From assembly GCA_028284495.1 (NCBI GenBank), contig JANQRP010000031.1, forward strand, positions 1 to 64,000: a stretch of DNA of 64,000 bases, written 5' to 3'. The notes under the pieces were generated by a model that was not told the origin of the DNA, did not search any database, and saw only the letters and a program-made list of their open reading frames with translations. This document shows, one piece after another, positions 44,530-53,528 of this stretch (its first letter is position 1; every line of letters begins with the position of its first letter). Source of the DNA: Longimicrobiales bacterium. GTDB lineage: Bacteria; Gemmatimonadota; Gemmatimonadetes; Longimicrobiales; Gaopeijiaceae. The position numbers and the translations under genes are program-made.

Positions 44530-45957
44530 ATGCGGGAGTTCATCGACGCGCTGCGCGCCATCGACCCGCCGCGTGTGCGGCGCGTTCTGGAAGCCGACCC
44601 CGAGGTCCGGGCGTCGATCGACGCGCCCGTACTCGACTTCGGCTCGCCGCCGATCGTGTGGGCGGCGTCCACGCTGAACGAGGAGCTGATCGAGACGCTC
44701 GTCGAGTTCGGCGCGGACATCGACGCGCGCTCGGCCTGGGAGAACGGACCCTACTCGGCCCTCCACCATGCGGCGGCGGGCGCGGGCCCGGTGCGGCCCC
44801 GGCTCGCCGAGAAGCTGCTCGCCCTCGGTGCGACGCTCGACCTTCACTCCGCCGCGGGTCTGGGTCGGCTCGACGAACTGGCCGCGATGCTCGACGAGGC
44901 ACCCGAGCGCATCGCCGAACCCGGGCCGGACGGGGCGACGCCGCTGCACATGGCGGGGACGCCCGAGGTGGCCGCCTTCCTTCTGGATCGTGGCGCACCC
45001 ATCGACCAGCCGTGCATCGACCACCTCAGCACGCCCGCGATGTGGGCTGTGGACGGGCGACGGGACGTGACACGGTACCTGGTCGATCGCGGCTGCCGGA
45101 CCGACCTCTGGATGGCCGCGGCGCTCGGCGATGTCGAGCTCGCGCGGCGCATCCTCGCCGCCGACCCGAGCGCGATCACGGTCGAGCCGGGCGACGACGC
45201 GCTCGGAGGCGGCAACATCTACATCTGGCGCCTCCAGTTCGCGACCTCACCCCTCGAGGTGGCGCGCCGGGACGGGTTCGACGACGTGTACACCGTGCTG
45301 CGGGAGGCCGCGCCGCCCGAACTCCTGCTGCTGGAGGCCGCGCTGTACGACCGGGTCGAGGAGGTGCGGGCGCTGCTCGCCGAGACGCCGGCGTCGTCGC
45401 TGCCGGCGCACCGCGTACGCCAGCTGCTCTGCCGCGGCCCGGCGGTGGCCGGGGCGGTGCTGGACGCCGGCGGCGACCCCGACGCGCTCAACCGGAACGC
45501 ACAGACCGCGCTGCACGACGCCGCATGGAGGGACGACGTCGATCTCATCGACCTGTTGCTGGACCGCGGGGCCGACCCTCGCATCCGGGACGGCATGCAC
45601 CACTCCACCCCGTGGGGCTGGGCCGACTACAACGAGTCGACCGCAGCAGCGGCGCGGCTCGTCGAGCGGGAGGCATACGACGAGCACGATGCGATCGCGA
45701 TGGGGCGGATCGACGAGGTGCTGGCGTGGGTCCGCGCGCATCCCGACCAGGTGGGCGGCTCCGCGGACGGGTCGGTGTCACCGCTGCGCACGGCCGCGTG
45801 GTGCGGCCACGAGGAGATCGTCCGGGCGCTGCTCGACGCGGGTGCCGACCCGACGATTCCGAATCCCGAGACCGGGCTCACCGCCCTCGAGCTGGCTCGA
45901 ACCGCCGGTCATGCGGCGATCGTCGCACTACTTAAGGGCGGGAGCCGGCCGGGGTAG
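44530..45957 (+). CDS. Ankyrin-repeat protein
   Basis: 475 residues from ATG 44530; a GTG at 44518 is an alternative. No signal peptide is seen, so it is probably cytoplasmic. Ankyrin repeats of about 33 residues are clear near the start (PIVWAASTLNEELIETLVEFGADID), the middle (TPLHMAGTPEVAAFLLDRGAPID; TALHDAAWRDDVDLIDLLLDRGADP) and the end (SPLRTAAWCGHEEIVRALLDAGADP). Others are degenerate. It would be a protein-binding scaffold with no enzyme domain. Its partner is unknown. It is divergent from the PadR/permease operon. Confidence 0.85.
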   Translation: MREFIDALRAIDPPRVRRVLEADPEVRASIDAPVLDFGSPPIVWAASTLNEELIETLVEFGADIDARSAWENGPYSALHHAAAGAGPVRPRLAEKLLALGATLDLHSAAGLGRLDELAAMLDEAPERIAEPGPDGATPLHMAGTPEVAAFLLDRGAPIDQPCIDHLSTPAMWAVDGRRDVTRYLVDRGCRTDLWMAAALGDVELARRILAADPSAITVEPGDDALGGGNIYIWRLQFATSPLEVARRDGFDDVYTVLREAAPPELLLLEAALYDRVEEVRALLAETPASSLPAHRVRQLLCRGPAVAGAVLDAGGDPDALNRNAQTALHDAAWRDDVDLIDLLLDRGADPRIRDGMHHSTPWGWADYNESTAAAARLVEREAYDEHDAIAMGRIDEVLAWVRAHPDQVGGSADGSVSPLRTAAWCGHEEIVRALLDAGADPTIPNPETGLTALELARTAGHAAIVALLKGGSRPG

Positions 45958-46000
45958 AGGCGCGGACGAGGCAGGGCGCCCGGCCGCGCAACCCCGTGTG

Positions 46001-46414
46001 CTACGCGCCCCCGGCCCCCGGGTCCCGGGCGACCACGGTCGCACCCCAGGGGCAGAACGCTCCCACCGTGTCGATCCAGTACGGGAGGTCGGCCTCGACC
46101 ATGCTCGGCCGGCCGTCGCACAGCTCGATCGCGGCGTCGGCCACCTCCACCGTGCTCGCCTCCCAGTGCCACCCCCACGGCGCGTTGAAGCCCCCGTCGC
46201 CCGCCCGAAGGCTGCCCAGCACCACGCCCTCCGTGCCGGCGGCGAGGCGTCCGTCGAGCGCGTCGATGACGCTCAGATCGAAGACCCGCGTCTGGAACGT
46301 CTCCCCGCTCACTTCGATCGTGAAGAGCACTCCGTCCGCCGGCTCCACCCCGTCGTCGTCACATCCCATGAGCGCGGCCGCGACCAGCGCGAGCACCCAT
46401 TTCGACTGTCCCAT
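46001..46414 (-). CDS. BP74-like domain lipoprotein
   Basis: 137 residues with a lipoprotein signal ending ALMGC (C18). The mature part matches the BP74 N-terminal-like domain: FTIEVSGETFQTRVFD, IDALDGRLAAG, GVVLGSL, WGWHWEASTVEVADAAIELCDG and FCPWGATVV. The two late cysteines (about 98 and 120) are conserved in that family and probably form a disulfide. The family's role in bacteria is unknown. The upstream region 46415-46480 is AT-rich compared with its surroundings and probably holds its promoter. Confidence 0.7.
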   Translation of the reverse strand: MGQSKWVLALVAAALMGCDDDGVEPADGVLFTIEVSGETFQTRVFDLSVIDALDGRLAAGTEGVVLGSLRAGDGGFNAPWGWHWEASTVEVADAAIELCDGRPSMVEADLPYWIDTVGAFCPWGATVVARDPGAGGA

Positions 46415-46533
46415 CCTGTACCTCTATCGATATGTCTGGTGAACGATTTTTAGTTGCACCGAAACATAGACGAACTCGTTACGGGATTGGAGGGGGAGGG
46501 GACGGTCGTTACATCCGCCGGGGTGGCTCGGCC

Positions 46534-47748
46534 CTACCGCTTCACGATCTCGTGCATCACCACCGCCGGAACGTCGAGTTCGTTCATCACGACGGCCAGC
46601 ACCCGATCCTCGGTGGCGTCGAGGATCCGGATGGAGCCCGGGACGACCACCTCCCCGGCGTGCCGCCCGTTCCGCTCGACGATCTGCCACGCCTCCGAAC
46701 GGGTGAACGGGGGCGGGTAGCGACTGAGCCACACGTTCCCGAGCCGGTCCACGTGCAGCTGATCCCAGTAGGGCAGCGGGAGGTCGAACCGCTCGAGCCC
46801 GTCCTCGAGCTCCTCGAGCTGCCGATTCGTCCTCGGCGCGTCCCACCCGTTGTCGGCCCAGGCGGCGCGGTACTGATCGACGATCCGTCGGCGCAGCTCG
46901 GCGTCGACCTCGGTCGGAGACTCCATCCAACGCGCGATCTGCACGAGGCGCCCTTCCCAGTCGTACCACCGCACCGCCGTCTGGTCGGACCTCGCCCACG
47001 CAAACCCGTCGTCGTACCCGCCCGCACGCCCCTTGACCCAGATTGGGCCAGGGGTCCCGGCTCGTGCATCGTACCAGAGGCGCACGTGAGCGAGTATCGC
47101 CAGCGTGTCCGCCCTGGCGCCATCCGGAGACACGGCGAGGATCGGCTCTTCATTGAAGACCCACCCGGTCTCCCCGCCCCTGGGAGGACCGCCGTACGCG
47201 TCTCCCTGCACCATCAGCATCCGTCCGTCCGGCGCCACCGCCGAGAGCTCGGGGAGGATTGACCCGCCAGGCAGGCGGGCGGTCCGGACACCGCCGTCGG
47301 GCGCGATCACGGTGACGCGCGCCTGCCGGTTGTCGGACACGACGATGGAGTCGGCATGGAGCACGATGCCGTCCATCCGCTCGAACTCGCCGGGTCCCTG
47401 ACCGCGACCCCCCAGGCTGTCGACGACGACCCCGGACGCATCGAGCCGGTACACCGTGCCAGTGGACTGCTCCGCGAGCAGCGCGCCGCCGTCAGGAAGG
47501 ATTCGACCCGACTGGACCCACGTGAACAGCGGTCCGTCCTCGTCCCACCCGATTCGGAACGAGGGCTCCGGCGTGACCGTCCATCTCGCCGTCGGAGCCG
47601 CACCGTTCTCCACGACCCGGACGCCGGCGGAATCCCATACGACGGGCCCGGCGCCGGAGTTCCCGGCCGAGGATCCGTCGCCACCGACACAACTGCCGGC
47701 CGCGACGAACGCTCCGATCAGCATCCAGGTTCCGTACTGGTCTCTCAC
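46534..47748 (-). CDS. Six-bladed beta-propeller lipoprotein (array member 1)
   Basis: 404 residues. GTG 47748 has GGGAGG eight bases ahead. The signal ends at AAGSC (C20). Propeller motifs: ILPDGGALLAEQSTGTVYRLD, the GGRGQGPGEF loop, VVSDNRQARVTVIAPDG and DRLGNVWLSRY. The C-terminal strand is NELDVPAVVMHEI. It is the only minus-strand member of the array, divergent from the next member across a 187-base gap. No ligand or partner is evident. Confidence 0.83.
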   Translation of the reverse strand: MRDQYGTWMLIGAFVAAGSCVGGDGSSAGNSGAGPVVWDSAGVRVVENGAAPTARWTVTPEPSFRIGWDEDGPLFTWVQSGRILPDGGALLAEQSTGTVYRLDASGVVVDSLGGRGQGPGEFERMDGIVLHADSIVVSDNRQARVTVIAPDGGVRTARLPGGSILPELSAVAPDGRMLMVQGDAYGGPPRGGETGWVFNEEPILAVSPDGARADTLAILAHVRLWYDARAGTPGPIWVKGRAGGYDDGFAWARSDQTAVRWYDWEGRLVQIARWMESPTEVDAELRRRIVDQYRAAWADNGWDAPRTNRQLEELEDGLERFDLPLPYWDQLHVDRLGNVWLSRYPPPFTRSEAWQIVERNGRHAGEVVVPGSIRILDATEDRVLAVVMNELDVPAVVMHEIVKR

Positions 47749-47911
47749 GCCTCACGCCTCCCCTCGATATGGCCGGACGACCGTCGGCACCGCGTCGACC
47801 CCCCGGTGGTCTCTAACGTCGATCGTGCCGCAGGAGGGTAGGGCGGCGTCCGGCGTCCGGACCAGCCCGAGCGGGCCACGGGTGGACAGGCAGTCAGGTG
47901 CCGCATAACAT

Positions 47912-47929
47912 CTCCTAAACAGTTAGGAG
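47912..47929 (+). promoter_or_regulatory. Perfect inverted repeat covering the ribosome-binding site
   Basis: CTCCTAA (47912-47918) and TTAGGAG (47923-47929) are exact complements around ACAG. The right arm contains the AGGAG ribosome site of the gene at 47936, so the RNA hairpin would hide it. The DNA palindrome could also be a protein operator. Confidence 0.5.
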
Positions 47930-47935
47930 AACGCC

Positions 47936-49207
47936 ATGCCACGGCGCAACACCGTTCGACCGTCCACCCTCCTTCCCGCCCTCGCACCGTGCACCCTCGT
48001 GATGGCGGCCTCGCTGGCCACCTCCGGGTGTCGGGACTCGGGCGTGGCGTCCGGCACCACGGTCGTCGGCGACACGACGGTCGTCTTCAGCGCCGAGCCG
48101 GTGCTCGGCGATACCGCGAGGCTCCGCCTCGTCCAGCGGTACGGAACGCTCGACGGGCCGGTCGACGAGACGTTCACGCGCGTCGGGCGGATCGCGGTGG
48201 ACGATGCAGGGCGCGTCTACGCCTCGGACGACCGCCTCGGGGTCAAGACGTTCGCGCCCGATGGCCGGTTCGCCGGCTGGCTCGCGCGGGGCGGGGAGGG
48301 GCCGGCCGACGTGGGCGCGGTCCACGCCCTCGCGACGCACGGCGACAGCCTGGTGGCCGTGTACGACGCATCGATCCGGCGGATCAAGGTCTTCCTCGAC
48401 GGAGAGCTCTCCACGACCCACGACGCGCCCGACGGGATGCGACGCTACGGCGAGGACGCCTTGCTGTACGATCGGGGCGGCCGACTCTGGGTCGGCGTCG
48501 TACCCGGCTACGAACACGATCCGACGCTTGCGTCCGAGGCGGCCATCTTCGTGCAGGTGGGCGAGGGAGCGTCTCGCGACTCCGTCGCACTGCCGGCACG
48601 GTACCGGGCCGACTGCCCGCTGCTTCGAGAGAGGGACTACTCGATCGGATTCTGGGCCGATACGAGAGAGCCCTGGGTCGCCATGCCGAAGTGGGCGCTG
48701 GGCCCGGACGGTCGCACGGCGTTCGGATGCCCCGCGGAGTTCCGGTTCGACGTGATCCTTCTCGATGGCTCGGTTCGACGGATCGAGATCCCTCACCGTC
48801 CGGCGCCTTGGCTGGACGGTGAGGTCGCGCAGTTCGCGGCGGACTACGAATTCGATGCGTCGATCGTCGGGGACCGGCCGGCCTACACGCGCATCCTGCT
48901 GGCACCCGACGGCCGGACGTGGGTGTGGCCGAGTCCGCAGCCCGAACGCATCGAGGTGCCGCAGCAGTTCCGCGAGATCGCAGGCGCGGACACCCGCTGG
49001 AGCGTCGGCGAAGTCGGCGCATTCGAGGTCTTCGGCGATGACGGCCGGTGGCACGCGACCGTGAGGCTCCCGGACGAGCTGCGCTACTCGGGATTCCCGA
49101 CCGAGCCGCCGGTCGTGATTCGCGGCGACACGATCTGGGGTGTCACGGTGGACGAGTTCGACGTCGAGTACGTGAGTCGATACGTGGTCGAGTGGGCGGG
49201 TGGATAG
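47936..49207 (+). CDS. Six-bladed beta-propeller lipoprotein (array member 2)
   Basis: 423 residues. ATG 47936 has AGGAG six bases ahead, inside an inverted repeat. The signal ends ATSGC (about residue 32). Blades: VDDAGRVYASDDRLGVKTFAPDG, the degenerate loop RGGEGPADV where others have GPGEF, and LLAPDGRTWVWPS. The C-terminal strand is DEFDVEYVSRYVV. The weakened loop and longer second half set it apart from its neighbours. Function is unknown. Confidence 0.83.
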   Translation: MPRRNTVRPSTLLPALAPCTLVMAASLATSGCRDSGVASGTTVVGDTTVVFSAEPVLGDTARLRLVQRYGTLDGPVDETFTRVGRIAVDDAGRVYASDDRLGVKTFAPDGRFAGWLARGGEGPADVGAVHALATHGDSLVAVYDASIRRIKVFLDGELSTTHDAPDGMRRYGEDALLYDRGGRLWVGVVPGYEHDPTLASEAAIFVQVGEGASRDSVALPARYRADCPLLRERDYSIGFWADTREPWVAMPKWALGPDGRTAFGCPAEFRFDVILLDGSVRRIEIPHRPAPWLDGEVAQFAADYEFDASIVGDRPAYTRILLAPDGRTWVWPSPQPERIEVPQQFREIAGADTRWSVGEVGAFEVFGDDGRWHATVRLPDELRYSGFPTEPPVVIRGDTIWGVTVDEFDVEYVSRYVVEWAGG

Positions 49208-49264
49208 CGGCGAGCCAGACACGCCACCGTGGCGTCACGCCCGCGAGCCCCGGATACTGCACGC

Positions 49265-50506
49265 ATGCCGAGCCTCTCATCATCGGCCGGGCGCGAGGGG
49301 TGCACCGCCCGTCGCGTCACGCGCCGTACCGGGGCGCTGCTCGTGCTGGCGGTCGTCGCGTCCTCCTGCGAGGTGTCGGACGATCGTGGCGACGTCGGGT
49401 CGGTTGTCCCGACCTGGATCGTAGCCGACAGTCCCCACGTCGCGATCGGCGGCATGGACGACCGGATGGACTACCTCATCCAGGGGCTGCGCGACGCGAT
49501 CCGTCTGCCGGACGGGCGGCTCCTCGTCGCGGACTACCAGGCGTCCGAGATCCGGGTGTACTCCGAAGCCGGACGCTACCTCGCGACCGTGGGAGGTCAG
49601 GGGGAGGGGCCGGGCGAGTTCGGGCTGATCGGGAGCGTGGCCCACGCAGGCGGCGACACGGTCCTCGTGCTCGACATGTATCGGGGCATCACCCGCATGA
49701 CGCTGAATGGCGACGTCGTGGACACCCACGTGTTCGACGTGTACGGCATGGGACGCCGGGAATGCTGGAGTGCGGAGGGCGGGAGGTCGTTGCTCGGCGA
49801 CGGAAGGCTCCTCCTCGCGCTGGACGAGAACCCGTCGCCGCCCCGGTGCCCCGGTCCGTCCGGGTCGGTGTTCCGGTTCGACGCGTTCGTGAACATCGTC
49901 GACCCCGGCACCCTCGACGTGGACTCGCTGATCGTCCTGCCGGGTGTGGAGCGGGATGGACGAAACTATCGGCCCTACGGCGCCATGCCCGCGGTGTCGG
50001 TCGGAGCCCGAAGGATCGTAGTCGGCGAGACCCGGGGCGACAGCCTGTACGTGTTCGATCTCGACACCGGAGAGCGTCTGGCCGGCCTGCCGGTGCCGTT
50101 CGAGGCACGGCCGCTGGCCGCGGGTGCCATGGAGCCGGCCCGGCGACGCGGCGGCAGTCGGGCGGACCCATCGGCGTCGTTCCCGGGTGACCCGTGGAAC
50201 TTCCCCGATGCGTATCCGCGGTACGCGCGCTATCTCGTGGATGCCGACGGCAACACGTGGGTGATGCGCTTTCCCGACGTCACCGAGCCGTCGAGTTCGT
50301 GGAGCTGGCTGCGGGCGACCTCCGCCAGGGTGCCGGCCGAGGGCGCGTTCTGGCGCGTCGTGGACCCTGTGGGGGAGGTGGTCGCCGAGGTCCGGACACC
50401 GCCCGGCGCCTTCCCGATCCAGGTCGGTCGGGACTGGATTCTGACGGTCCGGCGCGACCCGGAGTTCGACGTGGAGACGGTGGAGGTCTACGGACTCACA
50501 CGGTGA
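49265..50506 (+). CDS. Six-bladed beta-propeller lipoprotein (array member 3)
   Basis: 413 residues from ATG 49265. The signal ends at VASSC (about residue 35). Blades: LPDGRLLVADYQASEIRVYS, the GGQGEGPGEF loop, LGDGRLLLALDENPSPP with a conserved PRCPGPSG cysteine site, and VDADGNTWVMRFPDVTEPS. C-terminal strand EFDVETVEVYGL. It is closest to the following broken copy, which shares VTEPS, the cysteine site and EFDVETV. A recent tandem duplication is inferred. Confidence 0.85.
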   Translation: MPSLSSSAGREGCTARRVTRRTGALLVLAVVASSCEVSDDRGDVGSVVPTWIVADSPHVAIGGMDDRMDYLIQGLRDAIRLPDGRLLVADYQASEIRVYSEAGRYLATVGGQGEGPGEFGLIGSVAHAGGDTVLVLDMYRGITRMTLNGDVVDTHVFDVYGMGRRECWSAEGGRSLLGDGRLLLALDENPSPPRCPGPSGSVFRFDAFVNIVDPGTLDVDSLIVLPGVERDGRNYRPYGAMPAVSVGARRIVVGETRGDSLYVFDLDTGERLAGLPVPFEARPLAAGAMEPARRRGGSRADPSASFPGDPWNFPDAYPRYARYLVDADGNTWVMRFPDVTEPSSSWSWLRATSARVPAEGAFWRVVDPVGEVVAEVRTPPGAFPIQVGRDWILTVRRDPEFDVETVEVYGLTR

Positions 50507-50622
50507 AGCTCTTCGGCTCGCTCCACGCCCGGGAGGGGAACGCCGGAATGGTGCGTCCTGCGCCTCCGCCCGCATCTTGCCGGACGTGCCCACCCAGTTC
50601 CGCGTTCCGGGAGCGCTTCACC

Positions 50623-51419
50623 GTGCGACACCGCGCCATCGCCTGGATCATGCTCGCCGCCATCGCCGCATGCGGCGACGAGGTCCCCGGCCCGTCCGCC
50701 GAGATTGCGACGTGGACCCTCGGCGAACCGACCTTCTCGGTTTCTATGGACCGGACTGCCCCACGCAGCCGCCCAACCCGTGGCGGATGTCGGCGCTGTT
50801 CGCGCACGTCGATCCGGTCGCTCAGACCTGGGACACCGTGGTCGTCATGCCGGGCACCGAGCGGAACTCGCCCATGTACCGGGTCTTCGGGCACGAGGCG
50901 CTCAGCGCGATCGCTCCGGACGGGACCCTCTGGGTGCATGACACCGATTCCGAGGAGATCGTGAATCTCGACCTCGACGGGGACACGCTCGCCGTGCTGC
51001 GCCGTCCGTTCGACCCACGCCCCGTGCCGGCGGAGGCGCGGACGCTGACGGGTCCGGAGCCGCTCGAAAGCAGCTCGGGGCGGACCATGCAGATGCCGGA
51101 CTACATGTACCCCGACGAACTGCCCGCCCTCGCGCGGCTCGCTGTCGGGAAGGACGGGCGAGTCTGGGCGATGGCGTACCCCGAGGTGACCGAGCCGTCG
51201 TTCACGGTTCAGTTCATTGGGAGCACGATCGGGCGAGGTCCGGTCGGGGGCGCCTCCTGGCGCGTACTCGACGACGACGGGCGGATCCTCGGTGAACTCC
51301 GCACACCGCCGCGGTTCTACCCGACCGAGATCGGGGCCGACTACATGCTTGGCGTCGCAACCGACGAGTTCGATGTCGAGACGGTCGTGATGTATCCGAT
51401 CGAGCGACCGGCGGCGTGA
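50623..51419 (+). pseudogene. Six-bladed beta-propeller lipoprotein with internal deletion and frame change (array member 4)
   Basis: GTG 50623 starts a good lipoprotein signal (IMLAAIAACGD, C at about residue 15) followed by the family's first strand (WTLGEPTFSV). Near 50735-50745 homology jumps, in another frame, to the middle of the propeller (FYGPDCPTQPP, matching the cysteine site of array member 3) and runs intact to the end (TDEFDVETVVMYPI, stop 51417-51419). About the first three blades, including the GPGEF loop, are missing. The simplest reading is a deletion of several hundred bases that is not a multiple of three. The remaining 225 or so residues lack a start in their own frame. 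Confidence 0.75.
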
Positions 51420-51420
51420 C

Positions 51421-52616
51421 GTGCGTGTCGTGATCGCGTTCGCCCTGGCGACGGCGGGGGCAGCCGCGACGAGCGGGTGCGTGGAGGCCGGTCCGAGCGC
51501 CGGCGAACCCGCCTCTTCCCTCGAGGTCATTGTGGACGACGCAGGCCCGTACCCCGTGGTGACGAGTTCGGGCGAGGCTCCCCGATGGACCCTCACTGAG
51601 CCCCTCGTGGTCGGCTCGGCCGGCTTCGACGAGATGGGCCCGGACGCCTTCGGCCGGATCGCCGACATCGATGTCGACCGCCTCGGGCGACTCTGGGTGC
51701 TGGATCGGCAGACGGACGACATCCGCGTGTTCGCGCCGGACGGGTCGCACGTCCGAACGATCGGCCGCCAGGGGCAGGGCCCGGGTGAGTACGGGAACGC
51801 CCAGTCGTTCGCGATCCTCGATTCGCTCGTGCTTGTGTGGGACAACGGCAACAACCGCATCGCGCGCGTTGACACGGCGGGAGAGTGGAGGGGCTCGTAC
51901 CGGTACGCGGGGCGCATATCGGGGCCCTCGTCCGATGTCCGGTTCTTCGCGCCATCTCCGGCGTATCGGGCGATCCGCAGCCTTCGCTTCGCGGAGGAGT
52001 CGGTCAATCAGTTCGCCACCCTGACCCGCGATTCGGTCGGGGCGGGCTGGGACCAGCCCACGTGGCCACCGTTCCCGGGCTCGACGGTCCTCTGCGAGGT
52101 GCCAGGGGGTGACATTCACATCTTCTCGGCGCCATACCGCGGCACCGTCGTGGTACTCCCGGCCGCCGTCGGCGAGTCCTGGGTCGGTGCGTCGTCCGAG
52201 TACGCGTTCGCGCGCGTCGACGCCTCGGGCGACACGGTACGGGTGGCTCGACGCGACCGCGTGGAGCCTCCGGTAAGCGACGAAGAGTGGGAGGCGGCGC
52301 GGGCGCCGCTCCTTGAACTGCGTCGGGAGTACCCCTTCGCGGACTGTTCACCCGCCGGGGGCTTCAACGCCCGGAAACGAAGGGGGCCTTCGCCAACGCG
52401 TTCGAGAGCCCGACAGGGCATCTGTGGGTCGAGGTGTACACGGACGATGGCACCGAGTGGGATGTCCTCGACAGCTCCGGGGCGCTCGTCGCGTCGATGG
52501 ACGGATTCGACTACGATGGCCGTGTCGTACCGTTCTTCGGCCCGTCGCATGCCGCCTGGGTCTCGAGGGACTCGCTCGGGGTACAGCGCGTACACCTCGC
52601 CCGGGTCGAGCGGTAG
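51421..52616 (+). pseudogene. Six-bladed beta-propeller lipoprotein with one-base frameshift (array member 5)
   Basis: GTG 51421 begins one base after the previous stop. The signal ends ATSGC (C20). The propeller is intact through VDRLGRLWVLDRQTDDIRVF, GRQGQGPGEY and about residue 315 (YPFADCSPAGGF). After the GGGGG run at 52356-52360 the frame loses homology. The next frame continues the family pattern (KGAFANAFESPTGHLWVEVY, then RDSLGVQRVHLARV) to TAG 52614-52616. One deleted base, probably in the G run, restores a protein of about 398 residues. It is either a fresh mutation or a homopolymer sequencing error. Confidence 0.8.
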
Positions 52617-52651
52617 GCGGCTCGCCCGAACGCCCCCGTCACTCCTCAGCC

Positions 52652-53416
52652 ATGACTCGTACGATCCGCAACGCCCGCCCCGCCGCGCTCATCACCGCGC
52701 TCCTCCTCTCCGCCTGCGGCAGCGACGTCCCGCTCGGCAGCATCGAGATTCTCGAGCAGCTCCCGCACGACCGCGAGGCGTACACGCAGGGGCTGCTGTT
52801 CGCGGACGGCGTGCTCTACGAGAGCACCGGCAAGTACGGAGCCTCGGACGTCCGACGAGTGGATCCCGCCACGGGAGAGGTACTCGCGATCTGGGAGATG
52901 GGGGAGGAGCACTTCGGCGAGGGGCTCGCGCGGGTGGGGGACCGTCTGCTGCAGCTGACGTGGAAGGAGCGGATCGCGCTCTCGTACGACATGTCGCTGG
53001 CTGCGCCGGACACCCTCGAGTTCCCCTCCGACGGGTGGGGCGCCTGCTACGACGGCGAGACGCTTTGGACGACCTCGGGCGGCTCGATCATGTTCGCGCG
53101 CGACCCCGGCAACCTCGCCTCGAAGGGCCAGGTGCAGGTCGAGCGTGGGGGCGGAGCCGTCTTCCAGGTGAACGAACTCGAGTGCGTCGGCGAGTATGTG
53201 TACGCGAACGTCTACCAGTCGAACGACCTCATCAAGATCGACAAGGCGACGGGCGAAGTCGTTGCCGCGTGGGATCTTGGGCCGCTCGTTCCACCTGAAT
53301 TCTCAGGTGCGGTCGAGGAGGTCCCGAACGGGATCGCGTACCATCCGGACTCGGATACCTTCTTCCTGACCGGGAAGTGGTGGCCGGTGATGTACCGGGT
53401 GCGGCTGGTGGAGTAG
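52652..53416 (+). CDS. Glutaminyl-peptide cyclotransferase (bacterial, five-bladed propeller type)
   Basis: 254 residues from ATG 52652. The lipoprotein signal ends LLSAC (C22). The sequence matches the plant/bacterial glutaminyl cyclase family: LPHDREAYTQGLLFADGVLYESTGKYG, VRRVDPATGEVL, FGEGLARVGDRLLQLTWKE, SDGWGACYDGETLW, ELECVGEYVYANVYQSN and VPNGIAYHPDSDTFFLTGKWWP. It converts N-terminal glutamine to pyroglutamate in the periplasm. It sits among the propeller lipoprotein genes, 35 bases after the frameshifted copy. Exported proteins with exposed N-terminal Gln are possible substrates. Confidence 0.93.
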   Translation: MTRTIRNARPAALITALLLSACGSDVPLGSIEILEQLPHDREAYTQGLLFADGVLYESTGKYGASDVRRVDPATGEVLAIWEMGEEHFGEGLARVGDRLLQLTWKERIALSYDMSLAAPDTLEFPSDGWGACYDGETLWTTSGGSIMFARDPGNLASKGQVQVERGGGAVFQVNELECVGEYVYANVYQSNDLIKIDKATGEVVAAWDLGPLVPPEFSGAVEEVPNGIAYHPDSDTFFLTGKWWPVMYRVRLVE

Positions 53417-53488
53417 CGACGCGAGCGTTGCGTGGCCGGGGTCGGACGGCGCACGGTAGGCGCACCGTCCCTCCGGCCCCGGACCGAT

Positions 53489-53528
53489 CCATGAACCCCA
53501 GGCGCTTCCCATGAACCCCAGGCGCTTC
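53489..53528 (+). repeat. 20-bp tandem duplication over a start codon
   Basis: Two identical 20-bp units (53489-53508 and 53509-53528) each contain the start region ATGAACCCCAGGCGCTTC. The first ATG (53491) is out of frame and opens a seven-codon reading frame, whose TGA (53512-53514) overlaps the true ATG (53511) as ATGA. Confidence 0.9.
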
